Notes: generated by a model from the sequence alone, not told the origin. A stretch of 64,000 bases of DNA from DASVEG01 sp035540495 (GCA_035540495.1 DATLGL010000060.1:124001-188000), one strand, 5' to 3'; counted from the stretch's first letter, positions 52,012 to 60,464 are shown. Translations and numbers: made by a program.

Positions 52012-52872
52012 TCAGGCGCCCGCACCGGGGAGGTTGCGGAGTGTCTCGGCTGCGTCCTCGGGGATGATGGGGTTGAACCACACGCCGCTGCCGAGCTCGC
52101 CGGCGGCGACGTAGCGCAGCGACTCGGCGCGGCGATAGACCGGCGCGATGTGCAGGTGCAGGTGGGCCGCCGGCCACTCGCGCCCGTCAGTCGGTCGCTG
52201 ATGCACCCACAGCATGTACGGCATCGGCGCGTCGAAGAGTTGGTCGAGTCGCGCCAGCACGTCGGCGAGCACCGACGACAGCGCGTCTCGGTCGTCCGGG
52301 CTCGTCGACGGCAGGTCGGGCAGGTGGGCTTCAGGCGCTACGAGCACCTCGTACGGCCACATCGGCGCGTACGGCACGACGGCAGTCCATCCGGCGGACG
52401 TCACCACCTCGCGTCCGGACCGATCGACGCCGCAGAGCACACACTCGTCGCGATCGATCTCCCGCAGAGCTGCTTCGGGCACGTGATCGAAGGTGAACAG
52501 CTGACCATGCGGGTGGTCGATGGTCGCTCCGACGACCGATCCGCGGTTCTCGAAGAGCAGGACGTACGCGGCGTCGTCGCGAGCCGCGTGCGCCGCCGTG
52601 CGTTCGGCCCACAGGTCGACGACCTTGCGCACACCACCGGCACCGAGCGCGCCGAGGCTCTGGTCGTGGATCGGCGAGAACAGGAGAACCTCGGCGCGTC
52701 CGTCGGGCAGCGGTGGCCACCGGTTCACGAACCAGCGCACGTCGTACGGCTCGGGCGCTTCGAGGCCTCCAACGCAGAACGGGCACCCGTCGGGGAGGTT
52801 CGGCCGGTTCTGCCGCCCGCCGACGACGACCACCTCGACGCCGGTCAGCGGATCGATCCGCGCCTCGATCAT
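52012..52872 (-). CDS. galT: Galactose-1-phosphate uridylyltransferase-like (GalT/HIT superfamily)
   Basis: A 286-residue protein, shorter than E. coli GalT (about 350). RPNLPDGCPFCVGG near 24 holds a zinc-type CxxC segment, LLFENRGSVVGATIDHPHGQLF near 105 carries the catalytic HPHGQ motif, and CVLCG near 142 and AAHLHLHIAPVYR near 235 match the second half. It is expected to transfer UMP between hexose phosphates; ADP-glucose phosphorylases share this fold, so the substrate is not certain. No galK or galE is adjacent. Confidence 0.8.
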   Translation of the reverse strand: MIEARIDPLTGVEVVVVGGRQNRPNLPDGCPFCVGGLEAPEPYDVRWFVNRWPPLPDGRAEVLLFSPIHDQSLGALGAGGVRKVVDLWAERTAAHAARDDAAYVLLFENRGSVVGATIDHPHGQLFTFDHVPEAALREIDRDECVLCGVDRSGREVVTSAGWTAVVPYAPMWPYEVLVAPEAHLPDLPSTSPDDRDALSSVLADVLARLDQLFDAPMPYMLWVHQRPTDGREWPAAHLHLHIAPVYRRAESLRYVAAGELGSGVWFNPIIPEDAAETLRNLPGAGA

Positions 52873-52926
52873 GCACCACCACCCATCGACGGCACCGTAA
52901 CGCTCCAATCGGCTAAGCCGTTGTCC

Positions 52927-53460
52927 ATGTTGCGCCGATTCGTCGTACCGCTCGTCGTCGTGACGTTCGCCCTGGTGAGCGCGGCGTGCGGACCCGACGA
53001 AGACGCGCCGATGAACGAGTTCGGCAAGCAGTCCGAAGAGGCGAAGAAGGAAGCACGCGAAGCCGTCAAGGGCGTGTTCACCGCGGCCGAGAGCGACTGC
53101 ATCGTCGACGCGCTCTTCGAGCGCGACGACATCACGCCGCGCCAGGTCATGGACTACGCGGAGGCCCCCCAACCGGGCGGTCCGGTCGAAGCCGCATATG
53201 CGGAAGAGGTTCCGAGGTGCGTCGATCCGAACGTCACGATCGACGACCCCGGGCCGCTCAACCCCGCGCTGCGAGACGGCATGGTGAAGGGCGCGACCGC
53301 ACAAGGGGTGACCGAAGAAGAGGCGAACTGCCTGCTCGACGCCCTGTTCGCGAACGGTTTCACGGCGCGCGACGTCTCGCTCGCGGGGTACTTCCCGGAG
53401 AAGGAGCAGCAGCTCACGCAGAAGGTCACCGAGGTGGCGACCCACTGCGTGTCGGGCTGA
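52927..53460 (+). CDS. Predicted lipoprotein with duplicated ~45-residue unit
   Basis: A 177-residue protein with signal peptide and lipobox (ALVSAAC). The mature part contains two related units, one with SDCIVDALFERDDITPRQVMD near 58 and one with ANCLLDALFANGFTARDVSL near 135, each starting with a Cys and each followed by a later Cys. This suggests an internal duplication and paired disulfides. It resembles DUF-type actinobacterial lipoproteins but I cannot name a family. It is divergent from galT. Confidence 0.7.
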   Translation: MLRRFVVPLVVVTFALVSAACGPDEDAPMNEFGKQSEEAKKEAREAVKGVFTAAESDCIVDALFERDDITPRQVMDYAEAPQPGGPVEAAYAEEVPRCVDPNVTIDDPGPLNPALRDGMVKGATAQGVTEEEANCLLDALFANGFTARDVSLAGYFPEKEQQLTQKVTEVATHCVSG

Positions 53461-53534
53461 CGTAGTCCTGTAACCGTCCGGGTGGTGTCACCGCGGACCT
53501 CGGGCGCACGGGCGCACGGGCGACCCATAGCCGA

Positions 53535-53552
53535 GACGGGGGATTTGGCGAA
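53535..53552 (+). promoter_or_regulatory. Motif shared with the region upstream of the propeller protein
   Basis: GACGGGGGATTTGGCGAA lies 63 bases upstream of the tandem-GGDEF start. It matches 15 of 18 bases of GACGGGCCATTTGGCTAA at 37655-37672. Its function is unknown. Confidence 0.35.
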
Positions 53553-53614
53553 CCATCCTCAATTCCTCAACAACCGCAGGCCGATGACCGATCAGGCGCG
53601 GGAAGGGGTTTGGC

Positions 53615-55066
53615 ATGGCGGGGTCAACGGACGCGGAGTTCTTCCGCACGATCGTGCAACGGTCGGCGGTCGCGCTGATCGTCGTGGAGCCGTCGGGGGT
53701 CGTGCGTTGGCACACGTCTCCGGCGGCTCGTTTCTTGGGAGGGCCGCTCGTCGACCGGCCGCTGCAGTCGGTGTGCGATCCGACGGACGCCGAGCGACTG
53801 AGCGTGTACCTCCACGGCCTGGCGTCGTTGACGACGCCCAGCACCGTGTACGTCCAGGCGCGTGTGATCCATGGCGACGGCAGCGTCCGCCACCTCGAGT
53901 TCACCGGTGCGAACCTGCTGCAGGAACCGGAGGTCGGCGGCCGCGTCCTCCAAGTGAGCGACGTGACGCAACGAGTCGAGGTCGAACGTCAGCTCACCCG
54001 CTTCGCGATGGAGGACGCGCTGACCGGTCTGGCGAACCGCCGCGTGCTCACCGAGCGGCTCGACCACGAGCTGTCGCGCCTCGAGACGATCCAGACGGGC
54101 CACCTCGGGCTGCTCTTCATCGACCTCGACCGGTTCAAGATCGTGAACGACCTGTTCGGGCACGCGACCGGCGATCAGTTGCTTCGCCAGGTCGCTCAGC
54201 GCATCGCGAGCTGCATCCGGCCGACTGACATGGCGGCCCGCTTCGGCGGCGACGAGTTCGGCGTCGTCGTCGGCGGTCGTGACGAGACCGACGTCGTGAC
54301 GGTGGCCGACCGCATCCTCACCGCACTGGCCGAGCCGATCGAGGTTGACGGCGCGCCGTTCAAGGTCAGCGCGTCGATCGGCGTCGCCACGACCGCGACC
54401 GCGCGCACCATCGACGCGCTCTTCCAGCAGGCCGACGCAGCGATGTACCGAGCGAAGGCCGAAGGCCGCGGACGCACCTCGATCTACGACGTCGACATCG
54501 CCGAGTGGCTCGACGGACGGCGCAGCATCGTCGCGGCGATCGAGGGTCGCGCGCGGCAGCTCGAGGTCGAGAACCGTCGGCTGACGGAGGAGGTGCGAAC
54601 CGACCCGCTCACGCGCCTGCCGAACCTCCGGCGCCAGCAGGAGGACCTGAAGGCGGCGGTCGATGCGCATGCGCGGCGCGGCGTGCCGTTCAGCGTCGCC
54701 TTCGTCGACATCGACGCCTTTGGTCTCTTCAACAAGACGATGGGTCAGCACAAGGGAGACGCGGTCCTCAGAGACGTCGGCGAGGTGCTGCAGAGCACGT
54801 GCCGCGAGAGCGACACCGTCTACCGGCGCGGCGGCGAGGAGTTCATCGTCATCTTCCGGAACACGGCAGCGAAGGCGGCCCACAAGATCGCGGTCCGGAT
54901 GAAGGACAAGGTGAAGAGGAGCATCGACGGCGTGACGGTCTCGGTCGGGCTGGTCACCTTCGATCCCGACGTTCACGGCGACGGGGAGGGAGCGATCGCC
55001 GCCGCCGACCAGCTGATGAGGTTGGCCAAGCGTGAAGGCGGCGATCGCGTGGTGATCGCGGCCTGA
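53615..55066 (+). CDS. PAS domain protein with tandem GGDEF domains (diguanylate cyclase)
   Basis: A 483-residue soluble protein. A PAS-like sensor covers about 8-125. The first GGDEF domain (about 130-290) has DALTGLANRRVL, DLDRFKIVNDLFGH and the active motif RFGGDEF near 210. The second (about 325-483) has DPLTRLPNLRRQ, VDIDAFGLFNKTMGQHKGD and RRGGEEF near 405. Both carry RxxD exactly five residues before the motif (RPTD, RESD), the inhibitory c-di-GMP site. Both domains therefore look active. Synthesis of c-di-GMP from two GTP normally needs two GGDEF domains, so this chain could act as an intramolecular pair. Confidence 0.9.
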   Translation: MAGSTDAEFFRTIVQRSAVALIVVEPSGVVRWHTSPAARFLGGPLVDRPLQSVCDPTDAERLSVYLHGLASLTTPSTVYVQARVIHGDGSVRHLEFTGANLLQEPEVGGRVLQVSDVTQRVEVERQLTRFAMEDALTGLANRRVLTERLDHELSRLETIQTGHLGLLFIDLDRFKIVNDLFGHATGDQLLRQVAQRIASCIRPTDMAARFGGDEFGVVVGGRDETDVVTVADRILTALAEPIEVDGAPFKVSASIGVATTATARTIDALFQQADAAMYRAKAEGRGRTSIYDVDIAEWLDGRRSIVAAIEGRARQLEVENRRLTEEVRTDPLTRLPNLRRQQEDLKAAVDAHARRGVPFSVAFVDIDAFGLFNKTMGQHKGDAVLRDVGEVLQSTCRESDTVYRRGGEEFIVIFRNTAAKAAHKIAVRMKDKVKRSIDGVTVSVGLVTFDPDVHGDGEGAIAAADQLMRLAKREGGDRVVIAA

Positions 55067-55072
55067 CGTCTG

Positions 55073-56431
55073 CTACTCGAGGCCGAGTGTGCGCGCGATC
55101 ACCGAGCGCCTGATCTTGCCGGTGCCGGTGCGGGGCAGCGACTCGATGCGGTAGATGTCCTTCGGACGCTTGTACGGCGCAAGGTGCGAGCGCGCCGCTT
55201 CACGGATGGCCTGGTCGTCGACGTCGCCGATCACCGCGATGCAGACCCGCTCGCCCCACCGTTCGTCTACCGCGCCGAACGCCGCGATCTCCCGCACGCC
55301 AGGCACCAGCGACAGGACGTTCTCGATCTCGGCCGGGTAGACGTTCACGCCGCCCGAGATGATGAGGTCGTCCCGCCTGCCGTCGATGAACAGATATCCC
55401 TCAGCGTCCAGACGTCCGAGATCGCCGACGGTGAACGCATCGCCTCGCCACGCCTCCGCGGTCTTGTCGGGGTCGTTCCAGTACTCGAACCGCGCCCACG
55501 CGGGCACGGTGCACCAGATCTGTCCGTCGTCGTCGACGTCTACGCGTCGGTTCGGTCGTGCGCGGCCGACGGTGCTGGGACGGGCCTGCCACTCCGCCGG
55601 CCCGCAGACGGTGAACTGACCCTCGGTCGAGCCGTAGAACTCCCACACGGCCCCTTCGGGGAACTCGTCGAAGGCCCGGTGCTTCAGCGCAGCAGGACAC
55701 GCCTCACCCGCATGGGCCAGCAGCCGGAACGACGAGAGGTCTCGTTGCTCGGGCGGGGCGGCGAACAGCCGCTGCAGATGAGACGGCACCATGAACGTCG
55801 CGGTCGGGCGGTGGTGGCGGATGGTGTCGACGACCGTGGCGCTGTCGAACCGCTCGACGAGCACGACGTCGGCGCCACTGAGCAGAGCGCTGATGCTGAA
55901 CCGGATCGGCGCGGAGTGATGAAGCGGCGAGCACACGAGCAGGACATCGTCTGCGGTGAAGCTCCAGAGGTCGCGCTCGTCGAGGAAGAGCGCCTCGGCG
56001 TCACGCTCCGAGAGCACACCCGACCAGACACCCTTCGGGCGCCCCGTGGTACCGGACGTGTAGTGCATCGGGCGAGCGAGCGGATGGGGAGCGAGGTCGC
56101 GCTCGTCGCCGTCGGCCGAGACGAGCTCCGCGACCGCAGCCGGGGTGTCGACGACGAGCGCAGCGTCGGCGTCGTCGGCCAACGACCGACGCTCCTCCGG
56201 GAGAAGCGACGGGTTCAGGACGACGGGGACGATCCCGCACCGCAGCGCACCGATCACGAGCGCGAGGACGTCCGGACTCGTCGGGACGCTCACGACGACG
56301 CGCTCGCCGGCAACGAGGCCGAGGCGTCGGAGCGATGCCGCGGCGCGACGCTGCGCGGCTTCGGCCTCGCTCGCGCCGATCCGCCACACCGCCGGGTCGC
56401 CCATCGCTTCGATCCTCGCAGCGGCTGGCAT
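55073..56431 (-). CDS. AMP-dependent acyl-CoA synthetase/ligase
   Basis: A 452-residue adenylate-forming enzyme. MHYTSGTTGRPKGVW near 122 is the phosphate-binding loop, WEFYGSTEGQFTV near 264 the adenine motif, GDLGRLDAEGYLFIDGRRDDLIIS near 338 and TGTGKIRRS near 436 (the catalytic Lys) are all present. It is somewhat short at the N-terminus for the family. The acyl substrate is unknown. Confidence 0.9.
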   Translation of the reverse strand: MPAAARIEAMGDPAVWRIGASEAEAAQRRAAASLRRLGLVAGERVVVSVPTSPDVLALVIGALRCGIVPVVLNPSLLPEERRSLADDADAALVVDTPAAVAELVSADGDERDLAPHPLARPMHYTSGTTGRPKGVWSGVLSERDAEALFLDERDLWSFTADDVLLVCSPLHHSAPIRFSISALLSGADVVLVERFDSATVVDTIRHHRPTATFMVPSHLQRLFAAPPEQRDLSSFRLLAHAGEACPAALKHRAFDEFPEGAVWEFYGSTEGQFTVCGPAEWQARPSTVGRARPNRRVDVDDDGQIWCTVPAWARFEYWNDPDKTAEAWRGDAFTVGDLGRLDAEGYLFIDGRRDDLIISGGVNVYPAEIENVLSLVPGVREIAAFGAVDERWGERVCIAVIGDVDDQAIREAARSHLAPYKRPKDIYRIESLPRTGTGKIRRSVIARTLGLE

Positions 56432-56500
56432 CCGCCCTCCACTTCGGCAGATTCACAGCGTTTGCCTCAGGACCGCGGGCGGCATGCCGACCGGAGACGA

Positions 56501-56557
56501 CGAGCGTTGAGCGGCCGTTTTCGTTGGTCACGCAGGAGCACGGCCGCTCGACGCTCG
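56501..56557. repeat. Long inverted repeat upstream of the FG-GAP/propeller gene
   Basis: Two 17-base arms (56501-56517 and 56541-56557) match with one mismatch and enclose a 23-base loop. It sits between the divergent acyl-CoA synthetase and FG-GAP genes, 53 bases before the latter's ATG. It could be an attenuator or operator; it is too far from any stop to be a normal terminator. Confidence 0.5.
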
Positions 56558-56610
56558 AACACCTCGTCGGTGCATCTTCGGCCAGATGAAGATGCCCTAC
56601 CTTGACGCCC

Positions 56611-58797
56611 ATGCGTCGCTCCCTGTCGTTCGTCGCCGCGCTGTCGTTGCTGGCGACGACGCTCCTCGTCCTCGTCGCCCCTCCTCCCGCGAACGCCGCG
56701 CTCGCCCAGCGTTGGGTTGCCAACGTCGGCGGTGCGAAGTTCCACTGGTCGTCGCCGGTGATCGCCGACGTGAACAACGACGGGTCGAACGACGTCGCCG
56801 TCGGCGGCACGAACGGGCGGCTGTACGTCTACAACGCCAACGGCAGCCTGCTCTGGGAGCGTGAGGTCGGTGGCGAGGTCAACTCGAGCCCGGCGGTCGG
56901 CGACGTCGACGGCGACGGCCGCAACGAGATCGTCGTCGGCTACGGGGCGATCGTTCCGAGCGCCGGCGGCGTCCGCGTGTTCGACGGTGCAGGAAACGTG
57001 CGATGCACCTTCGCCGCTCCGCCCCGCAGCGACGGTCTCGCCGGCGTCTTCAACTCCCCCGCCATCGGCGACATCAACGGCGACCTGGTGAACGACATCG
57101 TCTTCGGGTCGTTCAACGACCGCATCTACGGGATCACCGGTGGGTGCACCAAGCTGGCCGAGCTGAACAACACCGACACCGTCTGGTCGGCGCCTGCGCT
57201 GCGCAACGTCGACGGTGACGGCGAGATGGAGATCTTCATCGGCGGCGACGCCACGGCCTCGGCACAGGGACTCAGCCACTCCGGCGGCTACTACCGGTCG
57301 CTCGAGTACAACGGCACCGGCACGTTCGCCACCCGCTGGACGCGGCTGGCTTCCGAGGCCTTCCAGGGCAGCTCGGCGTTCGCGACCCTTGGGGGGCGTC
57401 TGGCGGTCGTCACGAACACCGGCGCCGACTACTGCCGGCGGCTCGATGCCAGCCGCTGCCCCGAGTCACGCAAGGTCTGGGCGTTCGACCCGAACACCGG
57501 CGCCGACCTTCCTGGCTGGCCGAAGCTCGCGACGCACACGACCTTCCTCGCCGGCCCGGCGGTGGGCGACATCAACGGCGACGGCGCCGACGACGTCGTG
57601 GTGGGCTCGACCGCCTACTCCGGTGGCAACCCGGCCGGCGGTGCCGTCGACGCCTTCCTTTCGAACGGCCAGCAGTGGACGCACCCAGTCCGTGGTGACG
57701 AGGTCGTCACGCCGCCCGTGCTCGCCGAGATCAACGGCGGCGGCACGCCGGAGGTGCTCTTCGGCGCCAACGGTCAGATCTTCGCCCTCAACGGAACGAA
57801 CGGGAACGTCGTCGACTCCGGCACCGCGGCGGGTAACTGGGCCCACAAGTCGGCCGTCGCCGTCGGCAACCTCGGCGGCAACTGGAGCCTCGTGACCGCG
57901 GGCTTCGATCCCGGCAACAACACGGGCAAGCTCGGCGCGTTCGCGATCCCCGCTCCTCCGGGCGGCAACCCCGGCCCGTGGCCGATGTTCCAGAAGAACG
58001 CTCGTCGCCTCGGGTCCGATCCGACCGACTCGCAGCCGATCAACTGCAGCCAGGGCTACTACCTGTCGGCGTCCGACGGCGGCATCTTCTCCTTCGGGCC
58101 GCAGGCGCCGTTCCACGGCTCCGCCGGCAACATCCGCCTGAACGCACCGATCGTCGGGATGACGACGAAGGCCGACCGCTCGGGCTACTGGTTCGTCGCC
58201 ACCGACGGCGGCATCTTCAGCTACGGCAGCGCCACCTTCCACGGCTCGACCGGCAACATCCGCCTCAACCAGCCGATCGTCGGCATGGCCGCCCGTCCCC
58301 AGGGCGACGGCTACTGGCTGGTGGCTCGCGACGGAGGCATCTTCGCCTTCGGCAACGCCCGATTCGAGGGCTCCATGGGCGGCTCGCGGCTGAACCAGCC
58401 CATCGTCGGCATGGCGGCGACGCCGTCGGGCAACGGCTACTGGATGGTCGCGGCCGACGGCGGCATCTTCAGCTTCGGCGACGCCAGGTTCCACGGCTCG
58501 ACCGGCAACATCCGCCTGAACCAGCCCATCGTCGGCATGGCCTCCACCCGCTCGGGCAACGGCTACTGGTTCGTCGCCCGTGACGGCGGCATCTTCACGT
58601 TCGGCGACGCGCCGTTCCGTGGTTCGACCGGCAACCTCCGTCTGAACCAGCCGATCGTCGGCATGCGGGCGACGCCCAGCGGCAACGGCTACTGGTTCGT
58701 CGCGACCGACGGCGGCATCTTCAGCTTCGGTGACGCCGAGTTCTGCGGGTCGATGGGCAACCGGCGCCTGAACCAGCCGATCGTCGGCATGGGCTGA
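56611..58797 (+). CDS. Secreted protein: FG-GAP/VCBS-type repeats plus six 'DGGIFSFG' repeats
   Basis: A 728-residue protein with a signal peptide (SLLATTLLVLVAPPPANA). Residues about 45-460 contain FG-GAP-like units with Asp-rich calcium loops (IADVNNDGSNDVAVGG, VGDVDGDGRNEIVVGY, GDINGDGADDVVVGS), predicting a beta-propeller. Residues about 480-728 hold six 42-residue repeats with the pattern YWfVA.DGGIF.FG.A.F.GS.GN.RLNQPIVGMA, the same unit as in the protein at 37779. The DNA of these repeats is also near-identical. It is likely a surface-binding or adhesion protein. Confidence 0.8.
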   Translation: MRRSLSFVAALSLLATTLLVLVAPPPANAALAQRWVANVGGAKFHWSSPVIADVNNDGSNDVAVGGTNGRLYVYNANGSLLWEREVGGEVNSSPAVGDVDGDGRNEIVVGYGAIVPSAGGVRVFDGAGNVRCTFAAPPRSDGLAGVFNSPAIGDINGDLVNDIVFGSFNDRIYGITGGCTKLAELNNTDTVWSAPALRNVDGDGEMEIFIGGDATASAQGLSHSGGYYRSLEYNGTGTFATRWTRLASEAFQGSSAFATLGGRLAVVTNTGADYCRRLDASRCPESRKVWAFDPNTGADLPGWPKLATHTTFLAGPAVGDINGDGADDVVVGSTAYSGGNPAGGAVDAFLSNGQQWTHPVRGDEVVTPPVLAEINGGGTPEVLFGANGQIFALNGTNGNVVDSGTAAGNWAHKSAVAVGNLGGNWSLVTAGFDPGNNTGKLGAFAIPAPPGGNPGPWPMFQKNARRLGSDPTDSQPINCSQGYYLSASDGGIFSFGPQAPFHGSAGNIRLNAPIVGMTTKADRSGYWFVATDGGIFSYGSATFHGSTGNIRLNQPIVGMAARPQGDGYWLVARDGGIFAFGNARFEGSMGGSRLNQPIVGMAATPSGNGYWMVAADGGIFSFGDARFHGSTGNIRLNQPIVGMASTRSGNGYWFVARDGGIFTFGDAPFRGSTGNLRLNQPIVGMRATPSGNGYWFVATDGGIFSFGDAEFCGSMGNRRLNQPIVGMG
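58076..58797 (+). repeat. Six direct coding repeats of about 126 bases
   Basis: Near-identical units recur about every 126 bases, each containing a GGCAACATCCGCCTGAACC-like segment. They encode the six 42-residue propeller-type repeats. The DNA similarity is high enough for recombination between units. Confidence 0.7.
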
Positions 58798-58839
58798 CGG
58801 CGGTAGCTGACCCACCATCGCTGACCCACAACCGCCGAC

Positions 58840-58882
58840 TTGGAGGAAATTCTCCGGAACTATCCCGGAGAATTTCCTCCAA
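58840..58882. terminator. Perfect 18-base-pair hairpin after the FG-GAP gene
   Basis: Arms 58840-58857 (starting TTGGAGGAAATTCTCC) and 58865-58882 are exactly complementary with a 7-base loop. It lies 42 bases after the FG-GAP stop and 21 bases before the stop of the small zinc-ribbon gene on the other strand, so it can end both transcripts. The arms are AT-richer than their surroundings. Confidence 0.7.
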
Positions 58883-58903
58883 ATCGCATTGGGTGGAGGC
58901 GGT

Positions 58904-59089
58904 TCAGTCTTTCGTGGCGATCTGGTTGGGGACGACGTTCATCTTCGGCTCGTAGGCCGCGACCTCGACGTCGCGTGCCTCGCCCCCGAGCGTCGACCGG
59001 AGCACCGCGCGGCACCCGCTGCACGGCCCGTAGTACCGCTCGTTCACGGGCATCCCGCATCGGGGACAGTCGAACTCGAGTGCTTCCAT
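58904..59089 (-). CDS. Small zinc-ribbon protein
   Basis: A 61-residue protein starting MEALEFDCPRCGMPVNERYYG, with CGPCSGCR-type cysteines further on (CSGC near 24), giving two CxxC pairs that can bind zinc. The C-terminal half is mixed charged. It starts 4 bases after fabZ on the same strand, so it may be cotranscribed with the fatty-acid gene. Function unknown. Confidence 0.65.
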   Translation of the reverse strand: MEALEFDCPRCGMPVNERYYGPCSGCRAVLRSTLGGEARDVEVAAYEPKMNVVPNQIATKD

Positions 59090-59093
59090 CCCC

Positions 59094-59537
59094 TCAGGAT
59101 GGCGCAATCACGAAGAAGATCCGCGCTTCACAGGCCTTGGCACCGTCGACCGTGGCGAGACCGCTCCCCCACCCACCCCGAGCGCCGAGGCGCTCGAGCT
59201 CGACGGTGAGGGTCAGCGTGTCGCCGGGGACGACCTGGCGCCGGAACCGCACCTTCTCCATGCCGCCGAACAACGGGAGCGAGCCGGCGTACCGGTCGTG
59301 GCTGAGCACGCCGATCGCTCCTGCCTGGGCCAGCGCCTCCACCTGGATCACGCCGGGGAAGATCGGACTGCCAGGAAAGTGGCCGGCGAGGAACGCCTCG
59401 TCGCCGGTCACCCGGTAGCGAGCGACGACCCGCTCGCCGGGGACGCACTCGTCGACGGCGTCGACGAAGCGAAACGGCGGGCGGTGAGGAAGCAGGCCGA
59501 CGAGGTCGTCGCGGCTGACGGATGACGTGTCGCTCAC
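59094..59537 (-). CDS. fabZ: 3-hydroxyacyl-ACP dehydratase FabZ-like
   Basis: A 147-residue hot-dog-fold enzyme. LLPHRPPFRFVDAV near 15, and GHFPGSPIFPGVIQVEALAQAGA near 52 carrying the catalytic His and Glu, identify FabZ. It dehydrates 3-hydroxyacyl-ACP in fatty-acid elongation. Its GTG start overlaps the stop of the MerR-like gene as GTGA. It is encoded opposite the fabD operon and probably serves the same pathway. Confidence 0.92.
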   Translation of the reverse strand: MSDTSSVSRDDLVGLLPHRPPFRFVDAVDECVPGERVVARYRVTGDEAFLAGHFPGSPIFPGVIQVEALAQAGAIGVLSHDRYAGSLPLFGGMEKVRFRRQVVPGDTLTLTVELERLGARGGWGSGLATVDGAKACEARIFFVIAPS

Positions 59538-60310
59538 GCCGGCAACACTTCCAGGCGCCGCCGGCGCGCCTCGCGCTTGAGCACCTCCAGCTCCGTGGTG
59601 GCGCCCATCTTCTCGAGCTCCGCGGCGACGCCGTTCAGGACGCGCCGCTGGAAGTTGTACGAGATGAGCGTCGTCGTCGCCTGCAGCATCAACGCAAGCG
59701 CCGAGACGAGCTGCTCGGCCTCGGTGTCGTCATCGAGCTCGGCATCGAGCATCGGGTCCCTCACGTAGTGGAGGAAGAGGTCGCGCGCGTCGGCCGCGAG
59801 CTGCTCGTTGGCCTCGATCTGGGTCCGTGCGGCCCGCATGAACTCCTCGATCGGAAGGCCCCCCGAGATGAGCGCCAGCAGCATCCGCACGGCTCGGACG
59901 TCGGAGGTCGAGTACTGGCGGTCGTCGTCGGCGACGCGCGGCACCAGGACCCCCGAGGCCTCGAGCGACCGCAGCATCGACGGGGGGACGCGCGCCTGCT
60001 CCGCCACCTGGCGAAGCGTCAACGGCTCTTCGTCGACGTCGGCGAAGGTGTCCGCCAGTACCGCGGAGCTGGGCCGAGGCGCGGGAGTGGCATCGCCGGA
60101 ACCGAGCAGGTGGGCGATCATCCGCAGGCTGTAGCCCTGGTGCTTGAGGTCGAGGATCTCCCGCAACCGGCTCAGGTGGGTGTCGTCGTACAGGGCGACC
60201 CGCCCCTCGTGACGCGGCGCGCTGAGCAGGCCTTTCGACTGGTACGACCGCAGCAGCTCGACGGTCACGCCGGCTTCCGCCGCCAGCTCCTCGACTCGAT
60301 ACTCAGCCAT
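59534..60310 (-). CDS. MerR family regulator with two HTH domains
   Basis: A 258-residue protein. Residues 1-70 form a MerR HTH (YRVEELAAEAGVTVELLRSYQ, ALYDDTHLSRLREI, then RMIAHLLG). Residues about 95-165 form a second, more diverged HTH (LTLRQVAEQARVPPSMLRSLE, YSTSDVRAVRMLLAL). The remainder is helical and may bind a ligand. It is divergent from fabD and overlaps fabZ by 4 bases, so it is a strong candidate to regulate the fatty-acid operon. The ligand is unknown. Confidence 0.85.
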   Translation of the reverse strand: MAEYRVEELAAEAGVTVELLRSYQSKGLLSAPRHEGRVALYDDTHLSRLREILDLKHQGYSLRMIAHLLGSGDATPAPRPSSAVLADTFADVDEEPLTLRQVAEQARVPPSMLRSLEASGVLVPRVADDDRQYSTSDVRAVRMLLALISGGLPIEEFMRAARTQIEANEQLAADARDLFLHYVRDPMLDAELDDDTEAEQLVSALALMLQATTTLISYNFQRRVLNGVAAELEKMGATTELEVLKREARRRRLEVLPA

Positions 60311-60354
60311 GTCGCTTCGGGGATCCCCCACTCGTCTGACGTTTCATTGAATCT

Positions 60355-60433
60355 TTACACGGATCCGTCTCAACTTTGGACCAACTTGTGTAACCATGTG
60401 ACGGGGGGTCGGGTCAGATCATCCGGACTGATC
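60355..60433. promoter_or_regulatory. Divergent merR / fabD regulatory region
   Basis: Between the divergent starts lie TTACAC (60355-60360) and its inverse GTGTAA (60388-60393), a perfect 10-base palindrome ACGGATCCGT (60359-60368), and closer to fabD the inverted repeat GATCA-TCCGGAC-TGATC (60417-60433). These are candidate operators for the MerR-like protein. I could not assign -35/-10 boxes with confidence. Confidence 0.45.
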
Positions 60434-60464
60434 CGATCGGACAGGGCAGAGGGGTTCGAGAAGC

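Noticed and set aside
53555..53590. A sigma-28/WhiG-type promoter (CTCAA ... GCCGAT) before the tandem-GGDEF gene
   Set aside because: Both half-elements are present but the spacing is 17 bases or 9 bases, not the usual 14-16, so I did not annotate it.
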